Shown here: piece after piece, positions 54,805 to 63,532 of the stretch | Position numbering within the stretch: the stretch's first letter is position 1 | How the letters are laid out: each line of letters opens with the position of its first letter | Source of the DNA: Jatrophihabitans cynanchi | GTDB lineage: Bacteria > Actinomycetota > Actinomycetes > Mycobacteriales > Jatrophihabitantaceae | Assembly (NCBI RefSeq): GCF_027247405.1 | Contig: NZ_CP097463.1 | Coordinates: forward strand, 2,046,001 to 2,110,000 | Direction of reading: 5' to 3' | Length of the DNA: 64,000 nucleotides | Notes under the pieces: model-generated | The model's input: only the letters and a program-made list of their open reading frames with translations | Database searches by the model: none | What the model was told of the DNA's origin: nothing | Translations under genes and position numbers: made by a program

Positions 54805-56208
54805 TCAGACCGTGGGCCACTTCGCCCGGTCCGGCAGGCCGGAGCGGGCGCGGATCCCCTCGCCGGCCACCTGCGCACGGCGCAGCAGATCATCTTCGTC
54901 GATCGTGGTGCACCGATAGTTGTCGACGACGCGGCGCCCGTCCACGAAGACGGTGTGCACACCACGGCCGTCGGCGGACCAGACGAGCTGGTTCGCCACG
55001 TTGTGCAGCGGGCGCCATTCCGGACGGTTCGTGTCGTGCAGCACCAGGTCGGCCTTCTTGCCCACCTCTATGGAGCCGAGGTCGTCCTCGGCCTGCAGGG
55101 CGCGCGCGCCGTTGCGGGTGGCCATCGCGAACGCGTCCTCAGCCGGGAAGATCGTCGCGTCCCGCCGCGCGTCCTTGAACAGCCCGGCGACCAGGTACGT
55201 CGCGCGCATCAGGTCGTGGTAGTTCGACGCGTTGTTACCGTCCGTACCGATCGCGACGTTGATGCCCGCGGCGACCATCTCGGGGAACTTGCCGATCTGG
55301 GTCACGCCGTAGGAGACCTTCAGCGCGGTCGTGGGGCAGTGCGAGACGCTGGTGCCGGTCTTCGCGAGCAGCCTGATCTCCTCGTCGTCGACGTGCACGG
55401 CATGCGTCAGAATGACGTTGTCGCCGAGCACGCCGATCTCGTCCAGGTGCACCATCGGCCGCTGCCCGAACGCGGCCAGAAACCCCTCGGGGTCCATCGC
55501 GGCCGGCGACATGTGAAAGCTCATCCCGGTGCCGCACTCGAGCGACAGGCCCTTGGCCGCCCGCCACAGCTCGTCGCTGCAGCAGGTGTGCCCGATGATG
55601 ATCGGCCACGCCTGGATCCGCCCGTCGGCCACCGAGGCGTACCGGTCCATCGTGTCGTGCAGCCGCGCGATCGCCTGCGCCGTGGTCAGCCGCAGCACCT
55701 CCGGCTCCGGCGGCAGGTCCCAGGCCCACGGTCCGACGCGGGCGCGGATGCCGATCTCGGTGAGCGCCTCGACCACCGGGTCGATGAACCGGATCGTGCC
55801 CGCCTCCAGGAACGAGGTCGTGCCGCTCTTGAGCATCTCCAGCGAGGCGAGCTGTGCCGAGATGTGCTCGTCCTCCTCGGTGTAGTGCGTGTGGATCGGC
55901 GTCAGCCACTCGAACACGTTCTCCAGGAACGGGGTGTCGTCCGGGACGAAGCCGCGGGTCAGCGGCTCGCCGGTGATGTGCACGTGCGTGTTGATCAGGC
56001 CGGGCGTCACCACGAACCGCACGCCCTCGATCACGCTGTCTGCGTGCCAGGCGGCGGTCACGTCGTCGGTCTTGCCGACGGCGACGATGCGGTCGTCGCG
56101 GATCGCGATCGCCGCGTCGGTGATGACGCGGCGCTGGTCGTCCATGGTGACCGCCATGGTGTTGCGGATCAGCGTGTCCGCCCGTTCCGTGCTGGCGTCG
56201 GTGGTCAT
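54805..56208 (-). CDS. Amidohydrolase (ATZ/TRZ-like) C
   Basis: A 467-residue amidohydrolase, more distant from A and B. Metal-site residues appear in PGLINTHVHITGEPL, MSFHMSPAAM, LTHAVHVDDEEI and GTDGNNASNYHD. THVH and the SHCPTTALKVSYG segment are typical of the ATZ/TRZ deaminase and chlorohydrolase family. The ATG at 56208 overlaps the methyltransferase stop (ATGA). Substrate unknown; a deamination or dechlorination-type hydrolysis is likely. Confidence 0.88.
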   Translation of the reverse strand: MTTDASTERADTLIRNTMAVTMDDQRRVITDAAIAIRDDRIVAVGKTDDVTAAWHADSVIEGVRFVVTPGLINTHVHITGEPLTRGFVPDDTPFLENVFEWLTPIHTHYTEEDEHISAQLASLEMLKSGTTSFLEAGTIRFIDPVVEALTEIGIRARVGPWAWDLPPEPEVLRLTTAQAIARLHDTMDRYASVADGRIQAWPIIIGHTCCSDELWRAAKGLSLECGTGMSFHMSPAAMDPEGFLAAFGQRPMVHLDEIGVLGDNVILTHAVHVDDEEIRLLAKTGTSVSHCPTTALKVSYGVTQIGKFPEMVAAGINVAIGTDGNNASNYHDLMRATYLVAGLFKDARRDATIFPAEDAFAMATRNGARALQAEDDLGSIEVGKKADLVLHDTNRPEWRPLHNVANQLVWSADGRGVHTVFVDGRRVVDNYRCTTIDEDDLLRRAQVAGEGIRARSGLPDRAKWPTV

Positions 56209-57296
56209 GAGCGCTCCGTCCTGTCGGCAGCCGCGATGAGGTAGACGTGTTGGCGCGGGATCGGTTCCAGCGCGGTGATCAGCTCGGCGCCCGCGGCGCC
56301 CGCCCAGTCGCGCAGCGCGGCGACGGTCACCCCGGCGCCCGGCGTCGAGGCCAGCACGGTGAGCGAGAGCAGCAGTTCGTGCTTGGCCGCCGCGCACGCC
56401 GCGGTGCGATCAGCTGCGGGGACGTCGTCAGTGGCGGCGTCGTCAGTGGCGTCGTCGGGGCGCGGATAGTCGGCCACGACGACGACGCCGTCCGGACCGG
56501 CCAGCTCGATCGCACGCCGCAGCAATCGCTGCGCCCGTTCGGCCGGCTCGGCGCGCAGCACGTGCGCGAGCACCACCACGTCGGCGCGCTCGACCGGCAG
56601 TGCCACCGCCAGGTAGTCGCCGCCGAGCAGGGTGAGCCGGTCACGTACCGCGGCCTCGGCCGCCGTGCGCTCGGCCACCGGCAGCACGTCCGGCAGCTCG
56701 ACCCCGACGCCGGTGGCATCCGGACTCTGGGCGAGCAGCGTGGCCAGCCACGCTCCCGACCCGCAGCCCAGGTCGACGATCACCGGTGCGTCCGGCCAGC
56801 GGCCGCGGCGCTCCAGTTCATGGCCGACGGCCGCGGCCACGGCAGCCTGGGTGGGCGCGGTGGCCGGCGCGAGCTCCGGGTAGAACGCGGCCAGCTCGGC
56901 GGCCAGCGACGGATCGGGCGAGCCGCGCCGGATCGTGTGCGCCAGCTCGGGCCACGACCGCGCAGGTCCGGGCGAGTGGCGCACCAGCGCGGCCATCGAC
57001 GCGGGCGAACCGGACGTCAGGTACCGCTCGGCCGCGGCGTTCAGCCGGTACCGGCCGTCGTCGTCCGACGTGAGCAGGCCGAGCGCGATCAGGGTGTCGG
57101 CGAGCACGGTCACCGGGGCGCGATCGGCGGCCCCGACCGCGCGGGACAGCTCGGCACCGTCGCGCGCCTGACCGCCGGCGAGCGCGTCGAAGACGCCGAG
57201 GTCCAGCGCGGTGCGCAGCGCCCAGTAGCTGCTGAAGCCGTTGATCACGTCCCACACCGGCGTCGGGCTCACCGGTGCGCTCACCGTGGCCGTCAC
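56205..57296 (-). CDS. SAM-dependent O-methyltransferase (COMT-like)
   Basis: A 363-residue class I methyltransferase. The N-terminal ~100 residues form a dimerisation winged helix (VFDALAGGQARDGAELSRAVGA...YRLNAAAERYLTSGSPASM). The SAM motif is VIVDLGCGSGAWLATLLAQSP, and PDGVVVVADYPRPDD follows. It resembles the plant COMT / hydroxyneurosporene methyltransferase group. The GTG at 57296 overlaps the dehydrogenase stop (GTGA). A methyltransferase inside a degradative operon is unusual; it may transfer a methyl group in either sense. Confidence 0.85.
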   Translation of the reverse strand: MTATVSAPVSPTPVWDVINGFSSYWALRTALDLGVFDALAGGQARDGAELSRAVGAADRAPVTVLADTLIALGLLTSDDDGRYRLNAAAERYLTSGSPASMAALVRHSPGPARSWPELAHTIRRGSPDPSLAAELAAFYPELAPATAPTQAAVAAAVGHELERRGRWPDAPVIVDLGCGSGAWLATLLAQSPDATGVGVELPDVLPVAERTAAEAAVRDRLTLLGGDYLAVALPVERADVVVLAHVLRAEPAERAQRLLRRAIELAGPDGVVVVADYPRPDDATDDAATDDVPAADRTAACAAAKHELLLSLTVLASTPGAGVTVAALRDWAGAAGAELITALEPIPRQHVYLIAAADRTERS

Positions 57297-58324
57297 GGGC
57301 GCAGCACGATCTTGCCGGTGGCCGCGCGCGACTCCATCCGCTCCTGGGCGGCCCGGGCGTCTGCCAGCGCGAACTCGCTGTCGATCGGCGTCACGAACGG
57401 CGCCGCCCAGTAGGTGTCCAGCATCGCCGCGAACTCGTGCCGGTCGTACGGGTCGGAGCCGAGCAGCCGCAGGCCGAAGTGGTACGCGTACACCAGGTCG
57501 AACTCGGCGCGGTTTCCGGTGGTGTTGCCGAAGAACACCAGCCGGCCGCGTGGCGCGAGGCTGTAGACGCCCGCGTTCCAGGTCGCCGGGCCGACGTGGT
57601 CGAGCACCACCTCGACGCCGCGTCCTTCGGTAGCTGCGCGCGCGACCGCCACCACGTCCTCGGTCGCCGAGTTCACCACGACGTCCGCGCCGAGCCGCTG
57701 CACGTACTCGCGTTTGGCGTCCGAACCGACGGTCGTGATCACCCGGGCGCCGGCGGCCTTCGCCAGCTGGATCGCCGCCGTGCTCACCCCGCTGCCGCCG
57801 GCGTGGATCAGCACCGTCTCGCCGAGCCGCACCCGCCCCACGGCGACCAGTGCGTGCCAGGCGGTCATCCAGACGGTGGGGACGACCGCGGCGTCCGCGA
57901 GCTCCACGTGCTCGGGCACCGGGTGCACGTTGGCGGCGGGAACGACCACGTACTCGGCGTAGCCACCGGCGACGTTGCCGCCTATGACCTGCGCGCTCGC
58001 GCACCGGCCGTCCAGACCGCGAACGCAGTCGGCGCACTCCCCGCATCCGGCGGCCGGGTTGACCACGACCCGATCGCCCTCGGCGCAACTGTCGACGCCC
58101 GCTCCGCGCGACTCGATGACGCCGGCGATGTCCATGCCGGCGATGTGCGGCAGCGTGTAGCCGGGGATGAGCGCGGGGCCGCGACGCTGCAGGACGTCGA
58201 GGTGATTCAAGCCGCACGCCGCGACCCGCACCAGCACCTCGCCGGGGCCGGGTTGTGGGGTCGGGACGTCGGTGAACTCGAGCCGGTCCACCTCGCCGTG
58301 CGCCCGATAGAGCACTGTCTTCAT
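57293..58324 (-). CDS. Zinc-binding alcohol dehydrogenase / quinone oxidoreductase family protein 2
   Basis: A 343-residue MDR oxidoreductase, paralogous to 51223-52254. KTVLYRAHGEVDRLEFTDVPTPQPGPGEVLVRVAACGLNHLDVLQRRG at the start, the zinc lobe GCGECADCVRGLDGRC and the NAD(P)-binding segment VLIHAGGSGVSTAAIQLAKAAGARVITTVG are visible. The ATG at 58322-58324 starts the operon that continues through methyltransferase, amidohydrolase C, VOC 3 and amidohydrolase B. An inverted repeat at 58376-58400 lies 52 bp upstream and may be its operator. Confidence 0.88.
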   Translation of the reverse strand: MKTVLYRAHGEVDRLEFTDVPTPQPGPGEVLVRVAACGLNHLDVLQRRGPALIPGYTLPHIAGMDIAGVIESRGAGVDSCAEGDRVVVNPAAGCGECADCVRGLDGRCASAQVIGGNVAGGYAEYVVVPAANVHPVPEHVELADAAVVPTVWMTAWHALVAVGRVRLGETVLIHAGGSGVSTAAIQLAKAAGARVITTVGSDAKREYVQRLGADVVVNSATEDVVAVARAATEGRGVEVVLDHVGPATWNAGVYSLAPRGRLVFFGNTTGNRAEFDLVYAYHFGLRLLGSDPYDRHEFAAMLDTYWAAPFVTPIDSEFALADARAAQERMESRAATGKIVLRP

Positions 58325-58375
58325 CGCCGAAACCTCGTGTCTGCCTGGTGAATGGGGCTGATTGCCGGCCAGGCG

Positions 58376-58400
58376 GTTGCACGCCTGATCGGCATGCAAC
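58376..58400. promoter_or_regulatory. Inverted repeat upstream of the dehydrogenase operon
   Basis: GTTGCACGCC (58376-58385) and GGCATGCAAC (58391-58400), one mismatch, 5-bp spacer. It lies 52 bp upstream of the dehydrogenase start and downstream of the PucR-type gene. It could be an operator or a terminator stem; I favour an operator because a separate hairpin (58434-58456) follows the PucR-type gene. Confidence 0.4.
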
Positions 58401-58433
58401 GGGTTCCTCGGCGCCGCATCGGACGCGCTCCCT

Positions 58434-58456
58434 GCCCGGCCTGTTGCCTGCCGGGC
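58434..58456 (-). terminator. Hairpin after the first PucR-type gene
   Basis: GCCCGGC (58434-58440) pairs with GCCGGGC (58450-58456) across a 9-nt loop, directly downstream of the PucR-type gene on the minus strand. Confidence 0.5.
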
Positions 58457-58471
58457 GGGACACCGGTGACG

Positions 58472-59674
58472 CTAGGACGAACCGTCGGCAGCTGTCAACA
58501 CCCTTTCGGAATAAGGTGATTCGCCCTCGTTGAGCAGATCCATCGCGACGAGCGCGGCGTGCAGCACCGCGCTGCTCCCCGGGTCCACCGGATCGACGCC
58601 GAGCAGCGTCTTGAGCTGGCCGACGCGGTAGCCCACCGAGTTGCGATGCAGGTGCAACTGCTCGGACACCACCTGCCTGCTGCCGCCGGAGGCGAGCCAC
58701 AGCCGCAGCGTGGCCAGCAGCTCGGGCCGGTCCAGCACCGGGCCGAGGTGGTGGCGGACGAAGTACGCCAGGCGCGACCCTGGTACTGCCAGCAGCAACT
58801 GCAGCAGGCCAGCGTCGGCGAACGGCAGCTGCGCGGACGTTCCCGCGCGGCTCAGGTGCGCGAGCAGCGCGGCCGCCTCGGCGAACGAGGTCGCGTAGCC
58901 GCCGGCCAGCGTGCTGTCGGGGCCGGACGCGGCCAGCACCGTCCCCGCACCGAGGGTCAGCTCCAGCCGCTCGCGGGTGCGGGTCAGGTCGTCCGCGTCG
59001 GCCACGAGCGTGAAGGCGCGCTCGCCGTGCTGTTCGACCGGCCGCTCCAGCCAGGACAGCGCGGTCGCCCAGGTGCGGGTGTGCCGGCCGGTGTAGGCGA
59101 GCGCGGCGGCGCAGTGCGGGCGGTCCAGGTCGAGGCCGAACCGGGAGGCGGCCAGCCGCACCCCGTCGCCGTCGCCCGCGGCGTCGCCGGCCCCGCTGCG
59201 CAGCGCGCCGATCAGGCCGGCACCGTCGCCGAACCGGGACGCGCCGGTGGCGCTGCGCCGCACCGACTCGATCAACAGCGCGGTGACCGCGGCGCGCGCG
59301 AGCGCGACGTGCGCCTCGGCCGCCGGTGCGGCGATGAGCAGCAGCGCGGCGACGCGCCCGCCCGCGCGGGCCGGCACGGCGCGGGCCGTCCAGCCGTCCT
59401 GGGTGCGGACCCGGGCGGCGGGGTGGTGCTGGGCCGCCTCGGCGCACGCGCGGGACAGCCCGCCGCGGGCGTGGCCGCCTGCCAGCACGGCGCCGTCGGC
59501 GGTGAGCAGCCGGGTGGCACGGCCGGTCGCCGCGGTGAGGCGGGCGAGCAGTTCGGGCCAGCCGGCGCCTGCGAGCGCCAGGTCGGTGAGCTCGCGCTCG
59601 AACGCGGCCGGGTCCACGGCGGCGACACGACTCGTCCCGCCGCTGGCAGGCCGGACGGCCGGCAGGCTCGTCAC
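58472..59674 (-). CDS. PucR-type transcriptional regulator 1
   Basis: A 400-residue regulator with the PucR/CdaR C-terminal helix-turn-helix (LLATLRLWLASGGSRQVVSEQLHLHRNSVGYRVGQLKTLLGVDP) near residues 330-375. The N-terminal half looks like a degenerate ligand-sensing (GAF/PucR-like) region rich in Ala. PucR proteins activate purine and related catabolic genes in response to pathway compounds. The GTG at 59674 lies 5 bp after the aldehyde dehydrogenase stop, so it is co-transcribed with it. It is homologous to regulator 2 at 62354. Confidence 0.88.
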   Translation of the reverse strand: MTSLPAVRPASGGTSRVAAVDPAAFERELTDLALAGAGWPELLARLTAATGRATRLLTADGAVLAGGHARGGLSRACAEAAQHHPAARVRTQDGWTARAVPARAGGRVAALLLIAAPAAEAHVALARAAVTALLIESVRRSATGASRFGDGAGLIGALRSGAGDAAGDGDGVRLAASRFGLDLDRPHCAAALAYTGRHTRTWATALSWLERPVEQHGERAFTLVADADDLTRTRERLELTLGAGTVLAASGPDSTLAGGYATSFAEAAALLAHLSRAGTSAQLPFADAGLLQLLLAVPGSRLAYFVRHHLGPVLDRPELLATLRLWLASGGSRQVVSEQLHLHRNSVGYRVGQLKTLLGVDPVDPGSSAVLHAALVAMDLLNEGESPYSERVLTAADGSS

Positions 59675-59679
59675 GGCAC

Positions 59680-61128
59680 TCAGCGCTCCAGCAACCGCAC
59701 GGCGATCGCCTTCTCCTGAGTGTACTCGCGCAGCGCGCCGTACCCGCCGCCGCGGCTGAACCCGCTGTCCTTCTGCATGTTGAACGGGAAGCCGATCACG
59801 CCGGCGTCGTGGAACTGGTTGATCGCGACCTGCCCGGACCGGACGGTCTTGGCCAACCGCAGCGCGCGCGAGATGTCGTTCGTCCAGATGCAGGCGAGCA
59901 GCCCGAAGTCGGTGTCGTTCATGATCTCGACGGCCTGCGGGGTGCCGCTGAACGTCTGCACCGCGAGGACCGGGCCGAAGATCTCCTCACGCGCGATCGG
60001 CATGCAGCCGTGGACCTGGTCGTAGACGGTCGGCTGCACGTACCAGCCGTCGCCGGTAGCCGCACCGCCGGTCACCAGCCGGGCGCCGGACGCGGGTGCC
60101 TGTTCGAGGTAGCCGCGCACCCGGTCGAACTGCTGCGCGCTGACCAGGGGACCCATGTCCAGGTCGGCGTCCCAGGCGCCCATACGGATCTGTGCCATGG
60201 CGGCGGCGAGCCGCTCGACCACCTCGTCGTGGACGGTGTCCTCGACGACGAGCCGCGAGCCGGCGTAGCAGTTCTGCCCGGCGTTCTCGGTGATCGAGCC
60301 GACGATGGCCGGGATCGCGACGTCCAGGTCGGCGTCTGCGAACAGCACGTTGGGTGACTTGCCGCCGAGCTCGAGCTTGACCGGGACGAGGTTGCGGGCG
60401 GCCGCGGTCATGATCGCCCGGCCGGTGACCGTCGAGCCGACGAAGCTGATGTGGTCGATGTCGCGGTGACCGGACAGCGCCGCACCGGCGTCCGGGCCGA
60501 GCCCGGCGACGACGTTCAGGATGCCGGGCGGGAAGCCGGCCCGGCGGGCGAGTTCGGCCAGCGCGAACGGGGCGAGGGGGGCGATCTCCGACGGCTTGAG
60601 CACGACCGTGTTGCCGGCGGCGAGCGCAGGCGCGACGTTCGCGGCGGTGAGCACCGCGGGGACGTTCCACGGGATCACGACGGCGCACACGCCGTACGGC
60701 TCGGGCATCGTGTAGCCGAGGTAGTCCGGCGTGCGGGTCGGCAGCGTGACGCCGGTGAGCTTGTCAGCGGCGCCGGCGAAGTAGTCGATGATGCCGTGGG
60801 TGATGTACATGTTCATCCGGCCGCCGGACAGCGGCTTGCCGACGTCACGCGCCTCGATCGCGGCGAGGTCCTCGACGTGGGCCATGATGAGCTCGGCCCA
60901 GCGGTGCAGCAGGGCCCCGCGCTCGGACGGGTTGGTGGCCGCCCAGGCCGGGAAGGCGCGGCGCGCGGCGGCGACCGCGTCGTCGACGTCCTGCGCCTCG
61001 GCGAGCGCGACCGACTGGATCGGCTCGTGCGTGGCCGGGTCGACGACGGCGAGTTCGCCCTTGTTCCGCGCCGGCGTCCACTCGCCGTCGACGAGCAGGC
61101 TGGCGGCAGGGACCTCGAGTGCAGGCAT
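59680..61128 (-). CDS. NAD(P)-dependent aldehyde dehydrogenase
   Basis: A 482-residue aldehyde dehydrogenase. VIPWNVPAVLTAANVAPALAAGNTVVLKPSE, LELGGKSPN (general-base Glu) and GQNCYAGSRL (catalytic Cys) are all present. The enzyme oxidises an aldehyde to a carboxylic acid. The ATG at 61126-61128 faces a zinc alcohol dehydrogenase across a 73-bp divergent promoter holding operator site C. The pair would turn an alcohol into an acid in two steps. Confidence 0.94.
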   Translation of the reverse strand: MPALEVPAASLLVDGEWTPARNKGELAVVDPATHEPIQSVALAEAQDVDDAVAAARRAFPAWAATNPSERGALLHRWAELIMAHVEDLAAIEARDVGKPLSGGRMNMYITHGIIDYFAGAADKLTGVTLPTRTPDYLGYTMPEPYGVCAVVIPWNVPAVLTAANVAPALAAGNTVVLKPSEIAPLAPFALAELARRAGFPPGILNVVAGLGPDAGAALSGHRDIDHISFVGSTVTGRAIMTAAARNLVPVKLELGGKSPNVLFADADLDVAIPAIVGSITENAGQNCYAGSRLVVEDTVHDEVVERLAAAMAQIRMGAWDADLDMGPLVSAQQFDRVRGYLEQAPASGARLVTGGAATGDGWYVQPTVYDQVHGCMPIAREEIFGPVLAVQTFSGTPQAVEIMNDTDFGLLACIWTNDISRALRLAKTVRSGQVAINQFHDAGVIGFPFNMQKDSGFSRGGGYGALREYTQEKAIAVRLLER

Positions 61129-61157
61129 GCCACGATCCTTGACCGGCCCTGTTGCAC

Positions 61158-61185
61158 ATGTCAAGATGGAGTCTCGCGTTGTGAA
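61158..61185 (+). promoter_or_regulatory. Shared catabolic motif, site C, in the ALDH/ADH divergent promoter
   Basis: ATGTCA, AGATGGAGTCTCGCGT, TGTGAA, aligned to sites A, B and D. On the minus strand it contains TTGACA (61164-61159), a possible -35 for the aldehyde dehydrogenase. On the plus strand it overlaps a weak TTGACC/CAAGAT promoter for the alcohol dehydrogenase. One site could control both genes. Confidence 0.55.
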
Positions 61186-61201
61186 CCGAACGAGGAGTGC
61201 T

Positions 61202-62284
61202 GTGCGAGCGAAAGCAGCCGTGCTGGAAAGCTCCGGCGCGCCGTTCACGATCACCGAGGTCGACCTGGAGGACCCGCGCCCGGACGAGGTGCTGGTCAAG
61301 GTCGCGAGCGTCGGGATCTGCGGCACCGACCTGGAGTTCGCCAAGTTCTTCCCCACGCCCGTGGTGCTCGGCCACGAGGGCTCGGGTGTGGTCGAGGCGG
61401 TCGGCAGCCAGGTGAGCTCGGTGCAGCCGGGCGATCACGTGGCGATGTCGTTCACCTCGTGCGGCGCGTGCGCCAACTGCCTCACCGGGGCGCCGTCGTA
61501 CTGCCTGAAGTTCGACGCGATGAACTTCACCGGACGCCGGCCGGACGGCAGCACCGCGATCTCGCGCGGCGGCGCCGAGGTCAACGGGCACTTCCTGGGC
61601 CAGTCGTCGTTCGCCAGCCACGTCGTGGCACCGGCACGCGCCGTCGTCCCGATCGACAAGGAACACGACCTGCGCATCGTCGGCCCGTTCGGCTGCGGCT
61701 TCCAGACGGGCGCGGGCGGCGTGCTGAACGTGCTGCGGCCCGAACCCGGGTCCAGCATCGCGATCTTCGGCGCCGGTGCGGTGGGCGTCGCCGCGATCCT
61801 CGGCGCGGTGCTGAGCGGCTGCGGCGCGATCATCGCCGTCGACGTCAGCTCGGACAAGCTCGCCGCCGCGCGTGGCTACGGCGCGACGCACGTGCTGAAC
61901 TCCGCCGAGGTCGATCTCGCCGAGGCGCTGCGCGACATCGCGCCGCACGGGCTGCGCTACGCGATCGACACGACCGGCCGCGAGGACGTGCTGCGTACCG
62001 CGGTCGAGGCGCTCGGCCCGCTGGGCACCGTCGGCGTGATCGGGATCGGGCCGAGCGAGTCGATGAGCTTCGAGTGGCGCAGCGTGCTCAACGGCCGCAC
62101 CATCACCGGCATCATCGGCGGGGCGAGCCTGCCGCAGGTCTTCCTGCCGCGGCTGCTCGACCTGCACGCCGAAGGCAAGTTCCCGGTCGACCGGATGATC
62201 AGCTACTTCCCGTTCGCGCAGATCAACGAGGCGGTCTCGGCCGTCAAGGCCGGCAGCGTCGGCAAGGCCGTGCTGGCGTTCTGA
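61202..62284 (+). CDS. Zinc-dependent alcohol dehydrogenase (benzyl alcohol dehydrogenase-like)
   Basis: A 360-residue MDR alcohol dehydrogenase. The catalytic zinc Cys is in GICGTDLEF and the His/Glu pair in VLGHEGSGVVEAVG. The structural zinc lobe is SCGACANCLTGAPSYC. The Rossmann motif is IAIFGAGAVGVAAILGAVLSGCG. The sequence is closest in pattern to aryl/benzyl alcohol dehydrogenases. The GTG at 61202 has a GAGGAG site. It is divergent from its likely partner aldehyde dehydrogenase. Confidence 0.91.
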   Translation: MRAKAAVLESSGAPFTITEVDLEDPRPDEVLVKVASVGICGTDLEFAKFFPTPVVLGHEGSGVVEAVGSQVSSVQPGDHVAMSFTSCGACANCLTGAPSYCLKFDAMNFTGRRPDGSTAISRGGAEVNGHFLGQSSFASHVVAPARAVVPIDKEHDLRIVGPFGCGFQTGAGGVLNVLRPEPGSSIAIFGAGAVGVAAILGAVLSGCGAIIAVDVSSDKLAAARGYGATHVLNSAEVDLAEALRDIAPHGLRYAIDTTGREDVLRTAVEALGPLGTVGVIGIGPSESMSFEWRSVLNGRTITGIIGGASLPQVFLPRLLDLHAEGKFPVDRMISYFPFAQINEAVSAVKAGSVGKAVLAF

Positions 62285-62295
62285 CCCGCTCGCTG

Positions 62296-62337
62296 TGTCA
62301 TGCGATCGCGGTGCCAGGACCCCACGATCGCATGACA
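62296..62337. terminator. Bidirectional terminator, perfect 13-bp stem
   Basis: TGTCATGCGATCG (62296-62308) and its exact reverse complement (62325-62337) enclose a 16-nt loop, between the convergent ends of the alcohol dehydrogenase and PucR-type regulator 2. Confidence 0.85.
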
Positions 62338-62353
62338 GATCCGGGCCGACAGC

Positions 62354-63514
62354 TCACTCCAGTGCGGCCAGCACGTCCATCGCGACGAGGGCGGTCTGCA
62401 ACTGCACGGCGACGGCGGGATCCGTCGGGTCCACCCCGAGCAGGGTGCGCAGCCGGTCCATCCGGTGGCCGACCGAGTTGCGGTGGATGTGCACCGCTGC
62501 CGCCACGCTGAGCCGGCTTCCGCCGCTCGCGTACCAGGCCCGCAGCGTCGCGACCAACTCCGGGTGGGCGAGCAGCGGCTGCAGCCGGGCGGCCACGTAC
62601 TCGGCCAGCTCGCCGCGCGGCACCGCGAACAGCAACCCGGCCAGCCCGAGTTCGTCGAAGCTCACCGTGCCCGCGGCGCGCACCGACGGCACCCGCCCGG
62701 CTGCCAGCAACCGCAGCGCGAACCCCGCCTTCTCGAAACCGCCGCGGATCGCCTCGACGCCCAGTGCCGGCGGCCCGGCGGCGACCAGCACCTGCCCGGA
62801 GCCGAGGAACGCCTGCAGCCGGCGCTGGATCAGGGCGGCCCGCTCCCGCGCATCGGCTCCGAGCACCGTCCAGGCCCGGCCGCCGTCCACCCGGATCGGC
62901 GCCTCGACCCACGACAGCGCGGTGCTGAACGTCCGCAGGTCCGGCCCGTCGTACCCGATCACCGCCGCTGTCTGCGGCTCGGCGAGGTTCACCCCGAAGC
63001 GCTGCGCCATCGCGGCCACCTCGTCGGCCGAGCGGCGCGAGCCGAAGCGCAGCTCGTCGACGAACCAGCCCGCCGTCTCGGCCACCGCCGAGGCCTGCGC
63101 GTCGCGGCGCACGGCCACGATCGCGACCGCCGTGCTTCCGGCACGCAGCAGTGCCTCGGCCCCCGCGCCGGCGCTCCCGACGAGCAGCACGCCCACCCGC
63201 CGCCCGCCGGAGCGCACCGCGAGGCCACGCATCGCCAGCCCGTCCAGTGTCCGAACCGCGACCGGCGAGCCAGCCGCGAAGGCGCGGGCCACGTCGGCAG
63301 CGTCGAGGATCGGCGGGCGGGGCGCGTCGAACTCCTCTGCCCCGGGCAGCGAGCTCGCCCCGTCCGGCCCTGCCGCGCACAGCAGCGCGGCGTCCGCCGC
63401 CGCCAGCCGCACCGGGCACCGGCCCGCCTCGGCCAGCGCGACGATCAGCTCCAGCCAGTCGGCGCCGGCCAGCGCGCGCGCCTCCAGGGCGTCCCGCAGG
63501 GCCGGCTGATCCAC
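62354..63514 (-). CDS. PucR-type transcriptional regulator 2
   Basis: A 386-residue paralogue of regulator 1, with the C-terminal PucR helix-turn-helix (LVATLRAWYASGGSRLSVAAAVHIHRNSVGHRMDRLRTLLGVDP). The N-terminal two thirds are an Ala-rich sensor region including SFDELGLAGLLFAVPRGELAEYV. The GTG at 63514 lies 18 bp after the HD-protein stop, so it is probably in the same transcript. It may act on the HD-protein genes outside the window or on the island promoters. Confidence 0.87.
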   Translation of the reverse strand: MDQPALRDALEARALAGADWLELIVALAEAGRCPVRLAAADAALLCAAGPDGASSLPGAEEFDAPRPPILDAADVARAFAAGSPVAVRTLDGLAMRGLAVRSGGRRVGVLLVGSAGAGAEALLRAGSTAVAIVAVRRDAQASAVAETAGWFVDELRFGSRRSADEVAAMAQRFGVNLAEPQTAAVIGYDGPDLRTFSTALSWVEAPIRVDGGRAWTVLGADARERAALIQRRLQAFLGSGQVLVAAGPPALGVEAIRGGFEKAGFALRLLAAGRVPSVRAAGTVSFDELGLAGLLFAVPRGELAEYVAARLQPLLAHPELVATLRAWYASGGSRLSVAAAVHIHRNSVGHRMDRLRTLLGVDPTDPAVAVQLQTALVAMDVLAALE

Positions 63515-63532
63515 CCGGCAAGTGTGCCGCGG

